Below, one piece after another: positions 9,384-16,631 of a stretch of DNA of 64,000 nt; position 1 is the first letter of the stretch; the number at the start of each line of letters is the position of its first letter. Both the position numbers and the translations under genes were made by a program. This DNA is from Halogranum gelatinilyticum. GTDB taxonomy: Archaea > Halobacteriota > Halobacteria > Halobacteriales > Haloferacaceae. The notes under the pieces are model-generated. The model was not told where the DNA came from. It searched no databases and worked only from the letters and a program-made list of their open reading frames with translations. The stretch lies in contig NZ_FNHL01000004.1 of NCBI RefSeq assembly GCF_900103715.1, positions 372,001 through 436,000 of the forward strand. The letters run 5' to 3'.

Positions 9384-9411
9384 ACGTGACCATTGGTGTA
9401 GGCCTGTAAAA
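9378..9411 (-). promoter_or_regulatory. rimI promoter with inverted repeat over the start codon
   Basis: A TATA-like TTTTACA (9405-9411, minus strand) places the transcription start close to the GTG start codon. GGTCAC-2nt-GTGACC (9378-9391) is an inverted repeat covering that start codon, so it could be an operator or chance palindrome. Confidence 0.4.
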
Positions 9412-9563
9412 GCCGTGTGGCTCCGTGGTCGTGACGGTGTCCGTGGCCCGCACGCGGAGCGGACGACGAGAACAGCGCGTGCGAGACGACGGGACAGTCG
9501 CTCACGGGAGCGTCGTCACTGGCCGGACAGCAGCAAGAAAATGGGACGGTTAGGGGTGTGGCT

Positions 9564-11537
9564 TCAGTCGTCGGCCGGAGCGGCGCCGGAGTCGGACTCG
9601 TACTGCTGCTTCGTCCACGAGAGCTTGCCACCGGCGGCGAGAATCTTGCGCTCGCGCTCGGAGGCCTTCAGGCTCGTCGTGGCTTCCCAGTCGTCGTTGA
9701 CGCGGATGGTGAACTCCTCGGCACCGGAGCGGACTGCCTCGGCGACGTCGTCGACGATCTCGATGTTGTCGCCCTTGTCCAGCTTCTCGTACGTCTCCTC
9801 GTCGATGGTGAGGGGGACGATACCGAAGTTGAACAGGTTCGCCTTGTGGATGCGGGCGAACGACTGGGCGAAGACGGCCTCGATGCCGAGATACATCGGA
9901 CACATCGCGGCGTGTTCGCGGGAGGAACCCTGGCCGTAGTTCTCGCCAGCGACGAGGACGCCACCGTCGGAGTCCTTGGCACGCTGTGCGAAGGTGTCGT
10001 CGACACGCGAGAGCGTGAACTCCGACAGCCGCTCGATGTTCGAGCGGAACTTGAGGATGTCCGACGTGGCCGGGATGATGTGGTCCGTCGTGATGTTGTC
10101 CTCCATGTGGAGGAGTGCCTCACCCTGGATGTCGGCGGCGAGCGGGTCCTTCAGCGGGACGGCACCGATGTTGGGGCCCTTGATGAGCTCGTCGTCGATG
10201 GCGTTCTCGGGCGTGATGAGGTCGGACTTCGAGCCGTCGTACTTCTCGGGGAGCTCGATGCCGGGTGCCTCGAGGTCGCCGAGCTCGTCGGCGAGGTCAC
10301 GCGGGTCGACGATCTCGCCCTTGAGGGCGGCGGCGGCGGCGACTTCCGGCGAGCAGAGGAAGACGGAGTCGTCCTCGATGCCGGAGCGGCCCTCGAAGTT
10401 GCGGTTGAAGGTACGCAGGGAGACGGAGTCCGAGGCGGGGACGTGACCGATACCGATACACGGCCCACACGTCGCTTCGGAGACGTTGACACCGGCTGCC
10501 ATCATCTCTGCCGTCCAGCCCTGGCGGGCGAGCATCTCGCCGGCCTGCTTCGAGCCGGGCGCGACGATCATCTCGAGATGCTTTGCGACTTCGCGGCCCT
10601 TGACCATCTTCGCGGCCGGGAGGACGTCCTCGTAGCCGCCGTTGGTACAGGAACCGACGATGACCTGCTCGACCTTCTCGCCGGCGACTTCGCGGACCGG
10701 AACGACGTTGTCCGGCATCGACGGCTTGGCGATGAGCGGTTCGAGGTCGCCGAGGTCGATGACGACTTCGTCGGCGTAGTCGGCGTCCTCGTCGGCGGTG
10801 ATTTCGACGTACTCGTCGCCACGGCCCTGGCGCTCCAGGTAGTCCTTGGTCTTCTCGTCCGTCTCGAAGATCGAGGAGGTGGCACCGAGTTCGGTCCCCA
10901 TGTTGGTGATGGTGGTCCGTTCGGGAACGGTGAGCGAGGCAGCACCGTCACCGGTGTATTCGAAGACCTTGCCGACGCCGCCCTTCACGCTGAGGCGACG
11001 GAGCATCTCGAGGACGATGTCCTTCGCGGTCGCCCACTCGGGAAGCTCGCCTTCGAGCTTGACGTTGACGACTTCCGGCATCTCAACGTAGTACGCGCCG
11101 CCACCCATGGCGACGGCGATGTCGAGACCACCCGCACCGATTGCGAGTTCGCCGAGGCCACCGGGCGTCGGCGTGTGGGAGTCCGACCCGAGCAGCGTCT
11201 TGCCGGGTGCGGCGAAGTTCTCCTTGTGGACGTTGTGGCAGATACCGTTGCCCGGGCGGGAGAAGTACGCACCGTACGTGCCAGCCGCCGAGCGGAGGAA
11301 GCGGTGGTCGTCCGTGTTCTTGAAGTCGAACTGGTAGGTCTGGTGGTCGCAGTACTGCGCTGCGAGTTCCGTCTGCACTTCGTCGAGGTCGAGTGCCTCG
11401 AACTGCAGCCAGACCATCGTCCCGGTCGTGTCCTGGGCGAGGACCTGGTCGATTTCGATCCCGATCTCCTCTCCGGGGGTCAGCTCCCCTTCGACGAGGT
11501 GATCCGCGAGGATTTTCTCTGTGAGCGTCTGTCCCAT
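9564..11537 (-). CDS. acnA: Aconitate hydratase
   Basis: This 657-residue enzyme interconverts citrate and isocitrate in the citric acid cycle. Visible hallmarks are GSDSHTPTPGG (~residue 117), the [4Fe-4S] ligands in GSCTNGG (Cys297) and ATCGPCIG (Cys357, Cys360), and the C-terminal swivel domain with YGQGSSREHAA. An in-frame ATG 54 nt upstream exists, but the ATG at 11537 gives the normal start (MGQTLTEKI) and sits about 30 nt after a clear TATA box. It is monocistronic and divergent from the dUTPase-like gene. Confidence 0.97.
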   Translation of the reverse strand: MGQTLTEKILADHLVEGELTPGEEIGIEIDQVLAQDTTGTMVWLQFEALDLDEVQTELAAQYCDHQTYQFDFKNTDDHRFLRSAAGTYGAYFSRPGNGICHNVHKENFAAPGKTLLGSDSHTPTPGGLGELAIGAGGLDIAVAMGGGAYYVEMPEVVNVKLEGELPEWATAKDIVLEMLRRLSVKGGVGKVFEYTGDGAASLTVPERTTITNMGTELGATSSIFETDEKTKDYLERQGRGDEYVEITADEDADYADEVVIDLGDLEPLIAKPSMPDNVVPVREVAGEKVEQVIVGSCTNGGYEDVLPAAKMVKGREVAKHLEMIVAPGSKQAGEMLARQGWTAEMMAAGVNVSEATCGPCIGIGHVPASDSVSLRTFNRNFEGRSGIEDDSVFLCSPEVAAAAALKGEIVDPRDLADELGDLEAPGIELPEKYDGSKSDLITPENAIDDELIKGPNIGAVPLKDPLAADIQGEALLHMEDNITTDHIIPATSDILKFRSNIERLSEFTLSRVDDTFAQRAKDSDGGVLVAGENYGQGSSREHAAMCPMYLGIEAVFAQSFARIHKANLFNFGIVPLTIDEETYEKLDKGDNIEIVDDVAEAVRSGAEEFTIRVNDDWEATTSLKASERERKILAAGGKLSWTKQQYESDSGAAPADD

Positions 11538-11563
11538 AACGTCCGTGAGTCGTTTCCCGTCGG

Positions 11564-11571
11564 ATATAAAT
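11564..11571 (-). promoter_or_regulatory. TATA box of the aconitase gene
   Basis: Minus-strand ATTTATAT lies 27-34 nt before the ATG at 11537, as expected for a leaderless haloarchaeal message. It supports choosing that start over the upstream in-frame ATG. Confidence 0.65.
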
Positions 11572-11714
11572 CCCGCGTGTTCCCGTTCCATTTACCATGT
11601 GAAACGGGAACCGTACGGCAATTTTCGCAGGGACTCGTGAAGTAACTCGTATCCGAGTTGTAATCTCTACAAACGAGTCAGCAGTTTTTTCGACGGGACG
11701 GCGAATCGCCGAGT

Positions 11715-12197
11715 ATGTACAAGTCCGGCTCGTTCGTCGCTGAGCACATCAGTCCGCTCACCGCAGACCAGGTCCAGCCCAACGGTGTCGACCTCACGCT
11801 CGACGCCGTCTTCGAGCAGCTCGACCCCGGCCGCATCGGACAGGACGGCAAAGAGATCGGCGAGCGACAGGCCGTCAGCCTCGAAGAGCGCGACGAGGGC
11901 GACCCCGAGACCTACTATCTCCCCGCGGGCGGCTACATCGTCCGCTACGCCGAGACGGTCCACATCCCCGAGGACCACGTCGGCTTCATCTACCCCCGCT
12001 CCTCGCTGATGCGCAACTCCTGTATGCTCAACACGGCCGTCTGGGACGCTGGCTACGAGGGCAAGGGCGAAGGGCTACTGCAGGTCCACCACGACATCGA
12101 ACTCGAACGCGGCGCGCGCATCGCACAGATCGTCCTCGCCGACGCGGAGCACGACAGCACCTACGACGGCAGCTACCAAGGCGAGAATATCGACTGA
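11715..12197 (+). CDS. dut: dUTP diphosphatase / dCTP deaminase family protein
   Basis: This 160-residue protein belongs to the trimeric dUTPase/dCTP deaminase fold: QPNGVDLTLD, PRSSLMRNS, the GYEGKGEG loop and RIAQIVL are all visible. Such enzymes remove dUTP to keep uracil out of DNA and supply dUMP. Archaeal members can be dUTPase, dCTP deaminase or bifunctional, and I cannot decide which from these motifs alone; haloarchaeal genes of this kind are usually annotated as dUTPase. It is divergent from the aconitase gene. Confidence 0.88.
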   Translation: MYKSGSFVAEHISPLTADQVQPNGVDLTLDAVFEQLDPGRIGQDGKEIGERQAVSLEERDEGDPETYYLPAGGYIVRYAETVHIPEDHVGFIYPRSSLMRNSCMLNTAVWDAGYEGKGEGLLQVHHDIELERGARIAQIVLADAEHDSTYDGSYQGENID

Positions 12198-12322
12198 GGT
12201 CACTGCGGCGGCGAAGGGCACGAGCAAGCGCGGCCTGGCGTACTCAGTCCCTCGAACAGATTTCTCACAGAACTCTTGTTGGCCGAGCAAAACTTTTGTT
12301 AGCACTAATTGAACCCGGAGGT

Positions 12323-13228
12323 ATGCCTCGCAATCAGTTGCAGAGCCTCCTCCTCGGGAACTCCAGCGCACGGCGGTTACTTGACGTGTGCGCACTCTTC
12401 GCGTTTGTGTTCCTTTTCGGACTCGCCGAACCGGGGACGACGTTCGGTTTCCTCCTCTCGCAGTTACATCTGGTCTCGTTGGCCGTCGTCATCGTCGGTG
12501 GGGGGCTGGCTGCTATCGTTGCGTATCGGGATGGTGGGCTTCTGTTCAGTTGCCTCACCGTCTTCGCCCCGACGGTTGCGATGTTGTTGCACGTGTTCGT
12601 CATTAGCCCCAACGGGTCGTGGCTGACGTTCACGGGAGTCGCCATCGGATTCAGCCTCGTCCCAGCGGTTTTCGTCGGAACACTCGGCTACGCTCTCGGG
12701 CGTCTGCTGGCAACGAGAGATGGTCGGCTACGGAGCGAGATGGGCGACGGAACGGCGACGCTGTTGCTCGGTGGTGATGACTTGGCGCGGGCGAATCGGT
12801 ATCTCGCACTCTCGGTCGTCCTCTTCGTCGCGTCGGCCACGACGATGACGTTGATCGGACCGTACACTACTCTGTTCGGTGAGGCGCGCCTCTACGAACT
12901 GTTCAGTCCGTTCGGCCCGGTGCGGGTGTACTCTCCACTCGGGGCGGGAATGCTGTTCGGCTGGGTCTGTCTCGCGGCGTGGCCAGCGTTCCGAAACCGT
13001 GGGTTGGTCGTGAGTTGGCTCCTCGTTTTCGGACCGATGGTCGGTGGACTGTCGAGCTACTTTGTCATCCAGCAGACGTCAGGTGGTACGGTATTCGTCA
13101 ACGCCGCACTGGGTCTGTTGATGGCGACGATCATGACACTCGCCCTCGGGACAGTAGGGTTCGTCATAGGCGTCGGAGCCAGAGTCCTTTCGAAACGACT
13201 GAAACCAGCGACGATGGCGGAGTTGTAG
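12323..13228 (+). CDS. Hypothetical polytopic membrane protein, low GC
   Basis: This 301-residue protein has about eight hydrophobic segments (e.g. FAFVFLFGLA, LAVVIVGGGLAAIVA, LSVVLFVASATTMTLIG, ALGLLMATIMTLALGTVGFVIG). No transporter signature is recognisable. I start at the ATG at 12323. A GGAGGT abuts it directly, too close to be a normal ribosome-binding site, and a longer in-frame start at 12296 is possible. Codon use is visibly more AT-rich than in its neighbours, and it lies just upstream of tRNA-Lys debris, which suggests foreign origin. Confidence 0.75.
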   Translation: MPRNQLQSLLLGNSSARRLLDVCALFAFVFLFGLAEPGTTFGFLLSQLHLVSLAVVIVGGGLAAIVAYRDGGLLFSCLTVFAPTVAMLLHVFVISPNGSWLTFTGVAIGFSLVPAVFVGTLGYALGRLLATRDGRLRSEMGDGTATLLLGGDDLARANRYLALSVVLFVASATTMTLIGPYTTLFGEARLYELFSPFGPVRVYSPLGAGMLFGWVCLAAWPAFRNRGLVVSWLLVFGPMVGGLSSYFVIQQTSGGTVFVNAALGLLMATIMTLALGTVGFVIGVGARVLSKRLKPATMAEL

Positions 13229-13313
13229 CCTCGCTCAAGCAGTTGATTTGAGGCCTCACCGTGGCGCGAACCGCGAGCACACGAGGTCCTCGCCGTGTTG
13301 AGTCTCGTAGAAG

Positions 13314-13487
13314 CGGGCCGGGAGGGACTTGAACCGGGCCGAGACGTGCTCGCTCACTTCGGCAGAGCAAGCTCTGCCGTGCTCTCGCTCGTTCGTTCAC
13401 GAGAACTTCGTTCACTGTGCGCGACTCGTCGGGTTCAGTCCTCCCGCGTTCGACTGACACCGCTCGCTGTCGCTCGCGGGTCAAGTA
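13314..13487. repeat. tRNA-Lys-derived debris with a 22-bp copy of the tRNA 3' end
   Basis: Positions 13314-13335 repeat 13488-13509 exactly (22 bp), covering the discriminator base, the 3' acceptor strand and most of the T-arm of the neighbouring tRNA-Lys gene. Between the copies lie a perfect 20-bp palindrome (13360-13379, CGGCAGAGC-AA-GCTCTGCCG) matching the tRNA D-arm, and an opposite-strand T-arm-like stretch (13429-13447). No complete cloverleaf can be drawn. It looks like an attachment-site scar or a decayed tRNA duplicate. Confidence 0.7.
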
Positions 13488-13602
13488 CGGGCCGGGAGGG
13501 ACTTGAACCCCCGACCGTCTGGTATCTCCCGCAACCACACGCAAAACGGCTCGTGTAGTCGCGATAAAAGCCAGACGCTCTGCCGAACTGAGCTACCGGC
13601 CC
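13488..13602 (-). tRNA. tRNA-Lys (anticodon UUU) with 41-nt intron
   Basis: Minus-strand cloverleaf: acceptor GGGCCGG/CCGGCCC, D-arm GCTC...GAGC, anticodon stem TCTGG/CCAGA, T-arm GGGGG-TTCAAGT-CCCTC, discriminator G. The mature RNA is 74 nt (exons 13602-13565 and 13523-13488), and its spliced anticodon loop CTTTTAA gives UUU. CCA is not encoded. A CTTAAG TATA-like element (13628-13633) lies about 28 nt upstream. The intron sits at the canonical 37/38 position. Confidence 0.95.
13524..13564 (-). other. Archaeal tRNA intron (bulge-helix-bulge) in tRNA-Lys
   Basis: The 41-nt intron folds into a canonical hBHBh motif: outer helix TCTGG/CCAGA, 4-bp central helix CTTT/GGAG (with G-U pairs), 3-nt bulges TAT and ATA, and an 11-bp inner helix (CGCGACTACAC with GTGTGGTTGCG). 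Cleavage after the second base of each bulge restores the loop CTTTTAA exactly. Processing would be by the archaeal splicing endonuclease EndA. Confidence 0.9.
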
Positions 13603-13685
13603 TCATGCACATCTTTCTGCACTACGGCTTAAGCGTTTACGATTATCCCGAAGTCCTTTCACGCGCACCACCCGACGACAGCACA

Positions 13686-14918
13686 ATGACCGACATCCGA
13701 ACGTTCACCGAGGAGTTCCTCCGCTTCGACACCACCGGCGGAGCCGAGGCCGACGCCCAGGCCTGGGTCCGCGACCGACTCGACGAGCTGGGCTTCGAGA
13801 CCTACGAGTGGACCGCCGACGCTGGCCGCCTCGCCGAGCATCCCTCCTTCCCCGACGACCCGAGCGACATCGACGTCGCCGACCGGCCGAGCGTCGCGGG
13901 CGTCCTCGAATTCGGCGACACCGGCGCGGGCAAGACGCTCGTATTGAACGGCCACGCGGACGTGGTGCCCGTCGAGCGCGACCTGTGGAGCAGCGACCCC
14001 TTCGAGCCGACGTGGGTCGGCGACGACGACCTCCGAGCGCGCGGCGCGGCCGACATGAAATCCGGGCTCGCCGCCTGCGTCTTCGCGGCACTCGCGCTGC
14101 GCGAGGAAGCTCCGGACCTCGACGGCCGAGTCGTCGTCGAGAGCGTCGTGGGCGAAGAAGAGGGTGGCATCGGCGCGGCCGCCGCCGCGCTCGACAACCC
14201 CTATCCGTTCGAGCGCGACGCCGCCATCGTCGCCGAGCCGACCGAGTTGCAGGTGGTGACGGCCACAGAGGGCTGTCTGATGAAACGGCTGACGCTCACC
14301 GGCCGGTCGGCGCACGCCGCGACGCGGTGGGTCGGCGAGTCCGTCCTGCCGCATTTCGAGACGGTTCGCCGCGCCTTCGAAGCACTGGAGAGCGAGCGAA
14401 CCGAGACGGTGACGCATCCGCTCTACGACGACTTCCCGATCCCGTGGCCGGTCGTGGTCGGGACCGTCGAGGCCGGGTCGTGGGCGTCGACGGTCCCCGC
14501 CGAACTGACCGCCGAGATGCGGATCGGCGTCGCACCCGGCGAGACGGTCGACGACGTGGAGACACAGTTCGAGGCGCGGCTGGACGAAATCGTCGCCGAC
14601 AGCGAGTGGCTCTCGGCCCACCCGCCGACGTTCGAGCGGTTCTCGATCCAGTTCGAACCGGCCGAAACCGACCCCGACGAGCCGGTCGTCGGCGCGCTAC
14701 AAGCAGCGATGGAAGCGACCGGACTCGACGACACCGAGCCGCGGGGTGCGACCTACGGTGCGGACTCGCGGCACTACGTCGCGGCCGGGATTCCGACGGT
14801 CGTGTTCGGTCCCGGCTCTATCGAGCAGGCGCACTACCCCGACGAGACGGTCCACTGGCCGGAGGTCGAACAGGCGCGGGAGACGATTACCGAGACCGCA
14901 CGACGCTTCCTCGGCTAG
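13686..14918 (+). CDS. M20-family amidohydrolase (ArgE/DapE-like)
   Basis: This 410-residue protein is an ArgE/DapE/ACY1-type metallohydrolase. It has the metal-site motifs LNGHADVVP (His-x-Asp, ~residue 82), RGAADMKSGLA with the bridging Asp, the EEEGG catalytic pair (SVVGEEEGGIGA) and the lid domain GRSAHAATRW. Such enzymes remove acyl groups from amino acids or cleave small peptides. I start at the ATG at 13686, after a TTTACGATTAT promoter-like stretch. There is no lysine or arginine pathway neighbour, so the substrate remains open. Confidence 0.9.
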   Translation: MTDIRTFTEEFLRFDTTGGAEADAQAWVRDRLDELGFETYEWTADAGRLAEHPSFPDDPSDIDVADRPSVAGVLEFGDTGAGKTLVLNGHADVVPVERDLWSSDPFEPTWVGDDDLRARGAADMKSGLAACVFAALALREEAPDLDGRVVVESVVGEEEGGIGAAAAALDNPYPFERDAAIVAEPTELQVVTATEGCLMKRLTLTGRSAHAATRWVGESVLPHFETVRRAFEALESERTETVTHPLYDDFPIPWPVVVGTVEAGSWASTVPAELTAEMRIGVAPGETVDDVETQFEARLDEIVADSEWLSAHPPTFERFSIQFEPAETDPDEPVVGALQAAMEATGLDDTEPRGATYGADSRHYVAAGIPTVVFGPGSIEQAHYPDETVHWPEVEQARETITETARRFLG

Positions 14919-14942
14919 GTCTCCTCGAAAGGGATTCTCCGG

Positions 14943-14990
14943 GGAGGTAATTCGCCGCGGAGGTAATTCTCTGGAGAGGTAATTCGCCGC
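14943..14990. repeat. Three tandem 16-bp repeats between convergent genes
   Basis: Units are GGAGGTAATTCGCCGC, GGAGGTAATTCTCTGG and AGAGGTAATTCGCCGC, head to tail, with a weaker fourth copy just upstream (14927-14942). They lie between the stop codons of the convergent M20 and ParB-like genes. No spacers exist, so this is not a CRISPR array. Confidence 0.8.
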
Positions 14991-14994
14991 GACG

Positions 14995-15666
14995 TCAGTG
15001 CTCCGCGAAGTAGTCGGTGAGCGCGTCGCCGACGATGTCGCCGGGCGTGGTGTTCTGGACCGACGCGCGGCGGCGGAGTTCGGTGTAGAGTTCGACCGGC
15101 AGACCGAGTTCGAGATGGCCGGGCGTGACCCCGTACGAGCGGAGCGCGTCGACCGGGTCGGTGCCGTTGTTGATCTCGCTGGCGATAGCCCGAACTTCTC
15201 GCACCGTGAGGTCGCCGTCGATAGTCGCCCACGCGAGGGTGAAGCGCGCTTCCCCGGGGACGCGGGCGATGTGTTTGGCGGCCGTCGGCGCGATGTGGCC
15301 GCGGGCGACGTGGCGGCGGATGGACTGCGGCAGGTCGTGGACGCGCGCCCACTTGCGGATGAAGGAGATGGAGGCGACGCCGTCGGTCCGTTCGGCGGCG
15401 GCCTTGTAGGAGCCGACGCCGCGGACGAGCGCTGCGCAGGCCGCCGCGCCGCGGAGCATGTAGACGTTGTCCTCGGCACCCGCGGTGTTCTGGACGAACG
15501 CGCTGACGGTCTCGGCGGCTTCGGCGACGCTCTCGGGGTCGTCGGGGTCGAAGCCGACGGCGTCGGCGGCGCGGTCGCCGGTGACGGCGGGGTCGGCGCG
15601 GACGACCGGCGCGCCGACCGGCTCCTCGCGGTCCGCTGGCAGACCCGACGGCGGCTGATCACTCAT
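14995..15666 (-). CDS. ParB/Spo0J-like HTH protein
   Basis: This 223-residue protein has a Pro/Asp-rich N-terminus. Residues ~95-165 (SISFIRKWARVHDLPQSIRRHVARGHIAPTAAKHIARV, given here in part) resemble the helical DNA-binding region of ParB: a helix-turn-helix followed by a 'return on success' style helix. The C-terminal 45 residues (LGLPVELYTELRRRAS...GDALTDYF) look like a ribbon-helix-helix dimerisation unit. The ParB CTPase motif is absent. It is probably a haloarchaeal DNA-binding regulator; the target is unknown. Confidence 0.75.
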   Translation of the reverse strand: MSDQPPSGLPADREEPVGAPVVRADPAVTGDRAADAVGFDPDDPESVAEAAETVSAFVQNTAGAEDNVYMLRGAAACAALVRGVGSYKAAAERTDGVASISFIRKWARVHDLPQSIRRHVARGHIAPTAAKHIARVPGEARFTLAWATIDGDLTVREVRAIASEINNGTDPVDALRSYGVTPGHLELGLPVELYTELRRRASVQNTTPGDIVGDALTDYFAEH

Positions 15667-15757
15667 TGCTTATCTTCCGTTCGGTGGTCGTTCCTAAAAA
15701 CATCTCGCTGTGTGGTACTTTTGCGGACCGTCCTGATAGTGAAAGAGAACAGATTGC

Positions 15758-15910
15758 TTACTCTTCGGCTGCTTCGCGCCGCTCGGAGAGATGCTCCCAG
15801 ATTTCGGTACAGCCGGATCCGTCCTCGAGGTCGCGGAGGTGGTCGTCGTGGCGGTCGTCGGCGTCGTCAGTGTCTGTGACCTCTTCGACTTCGGCGGCGG
15901 GGTTACTCAT
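15758..15910 (-). CDS. Very small acidic protein (50 aa)
   Basis: This 50-residue protein is highly acidic and ends with DGSGCTEIWEHLSERREAAEE, a motif I recall from small haloarchaeal proteins. Its start overlaps the stop of the 32-residue ORF upstream by 8 nt, so translational coupling is likely. It lies 91 nt upstream of the ParB-like gene on the same strand and may share its message. The single conserved Cys is the only notable functional residue. The longer in-frame extension is rejected because it is not acidic. Confidence 0.6.
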   Translation of the reverse strand: MSNPAAEVEEVTDTDDADDRHDDHLRDLEDGSGCTEIWEHLSERREAAEE

Positions 15911-16001
15911 CTCCGCCTCCCTGCGTCGGTTCGTACAGTTCCGGCGCGACGTCTGCGGAGACGTGCGTGCGGACATCGCGGTCGGATTCGTGGCGACTCA
16001 T
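15903..16001 (-). CDS. Tiny acidic protein (32 aa)
   Basis: The 32-residue reading frame (MSRHESDRDVRTHVSADV...) begins at the ATG at 16001, with a CTTATG TATA-like element (16027-16033) about 27 nt upstream, fitting a leaderless message. Its stop overlaps the next small ORF. The overlap, promoter and acidic composition support a real gene, but length makes it uncertain. Confidence 0.5.
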   Translation of the reverse strand: MSRHESDRDVRTHVSADVAPELYEPTQGGGDE

Positions 16002-16218
16002 CAGACTATCCAATGGCGAGAACACCCATAAGGACGCCTCTATGCGTAACCTTGACCTCTGCTCCCGCGTCCCGGAACCGATTGCCGCTATCTTCGACGC
16101 CCGATTTTTGCAAAACCGCACGACAGCGAACAATCCTGCCCGAACCGTCACGTCGTGAAGTCCGACAGGGCTTGCGGTGGCCGACTGGTACAGGTGCCCG
16201 GAGCTCGTAGAGCCGACA

Positions 16219-16542
16219 ATGAGTGTCGCCCTTCGTATCCTCGACGACGGTGCCTGGATCTCCGTCAACGACCACAGAGAGGTCAGTGTCAGCGAGCTGT
16301 GGCGGTTTCCCGACCCCGAGTTCTGCGGCTGTGAGCTGCCCGATATGGTCGTCGAGAACTTCCAGGAAGTCGGCGTCGACGGGCGGACGGTCGAGGTCCG
16401 CGTCTACGGCCAGTGCATCGCCTGCGGCGGCAAGGACGTCACGGAATGGCTCCCCGTCGGCCGAATCGTCGACGGCGAGTTCCGCGACATCGACCGCGAG
16501 AGCGTCCTCGCACCCTCGGGCGTGACAGCGAGCCAAGAATAA
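16219..16542 (+). CDS. Hypothetical protein with CxC/CxxC pairs
   Basis: This 107-residue protein carries two cysteine pairs, FCGCEL (~residues 34-36) and CIACGG (~65-68), which could together bind one zinc or other metal. The rest is beta-rich with an HREVSVSELWRFPDPEF segment. I prefer the ATG at 16219 over the in-frame one at 16177, because residues after it look native (MSVALRILDDG). A T6 run just after the stop is a likely terminator. The family is not recognised. Confidence 0.7.
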   Translation: MSVALRILDDGAWISVNDHREVSVSELWRFPDPEFCGCELPDMVVENFQEVGVDGRTVEVRVYGQCIACGGKDVTEWLPVGRIVDGEFRDIDRESVLAPSGVTASQE

Positions 16543-16546
16543 GCAA

Positions 16547-16552
16547 TTTTTT
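16547..16552 (+). terminator. T-run terminator after the Cys-pair protein
   Basis: TTTTTT starts 5 nt after the stop codon at 16542. Haloarchaeal termination typically occurs at such T-stretches. Confidence 0.5.
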
Positions 16553-16631
16553 CCCCTTCATGGGAGCACCGGGAAGGGTTGACGCCATGCGCGCTACCTT
16601 AGGGGTAGATACGAAAGGGATGGGCAGACAA

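Noticed and set aside
9558-11645. 695-codon plus-strand frame opposite aconitase
   Set aside because: Repetitive Val/Leu/Asp-rich shadow of the aconitase codons; no recognisable domain.
13314-13380. Possible second tRNA-Lys gene
   Set aside because: Only the 3' T-arm/acceptor sequence is copied; D- and anticodon arms cannot be placed, so it is a fragment.
14927-14990. CRISPR-like array
   Set aside because: Units are contiguous with no spacers and only 16 bp long.
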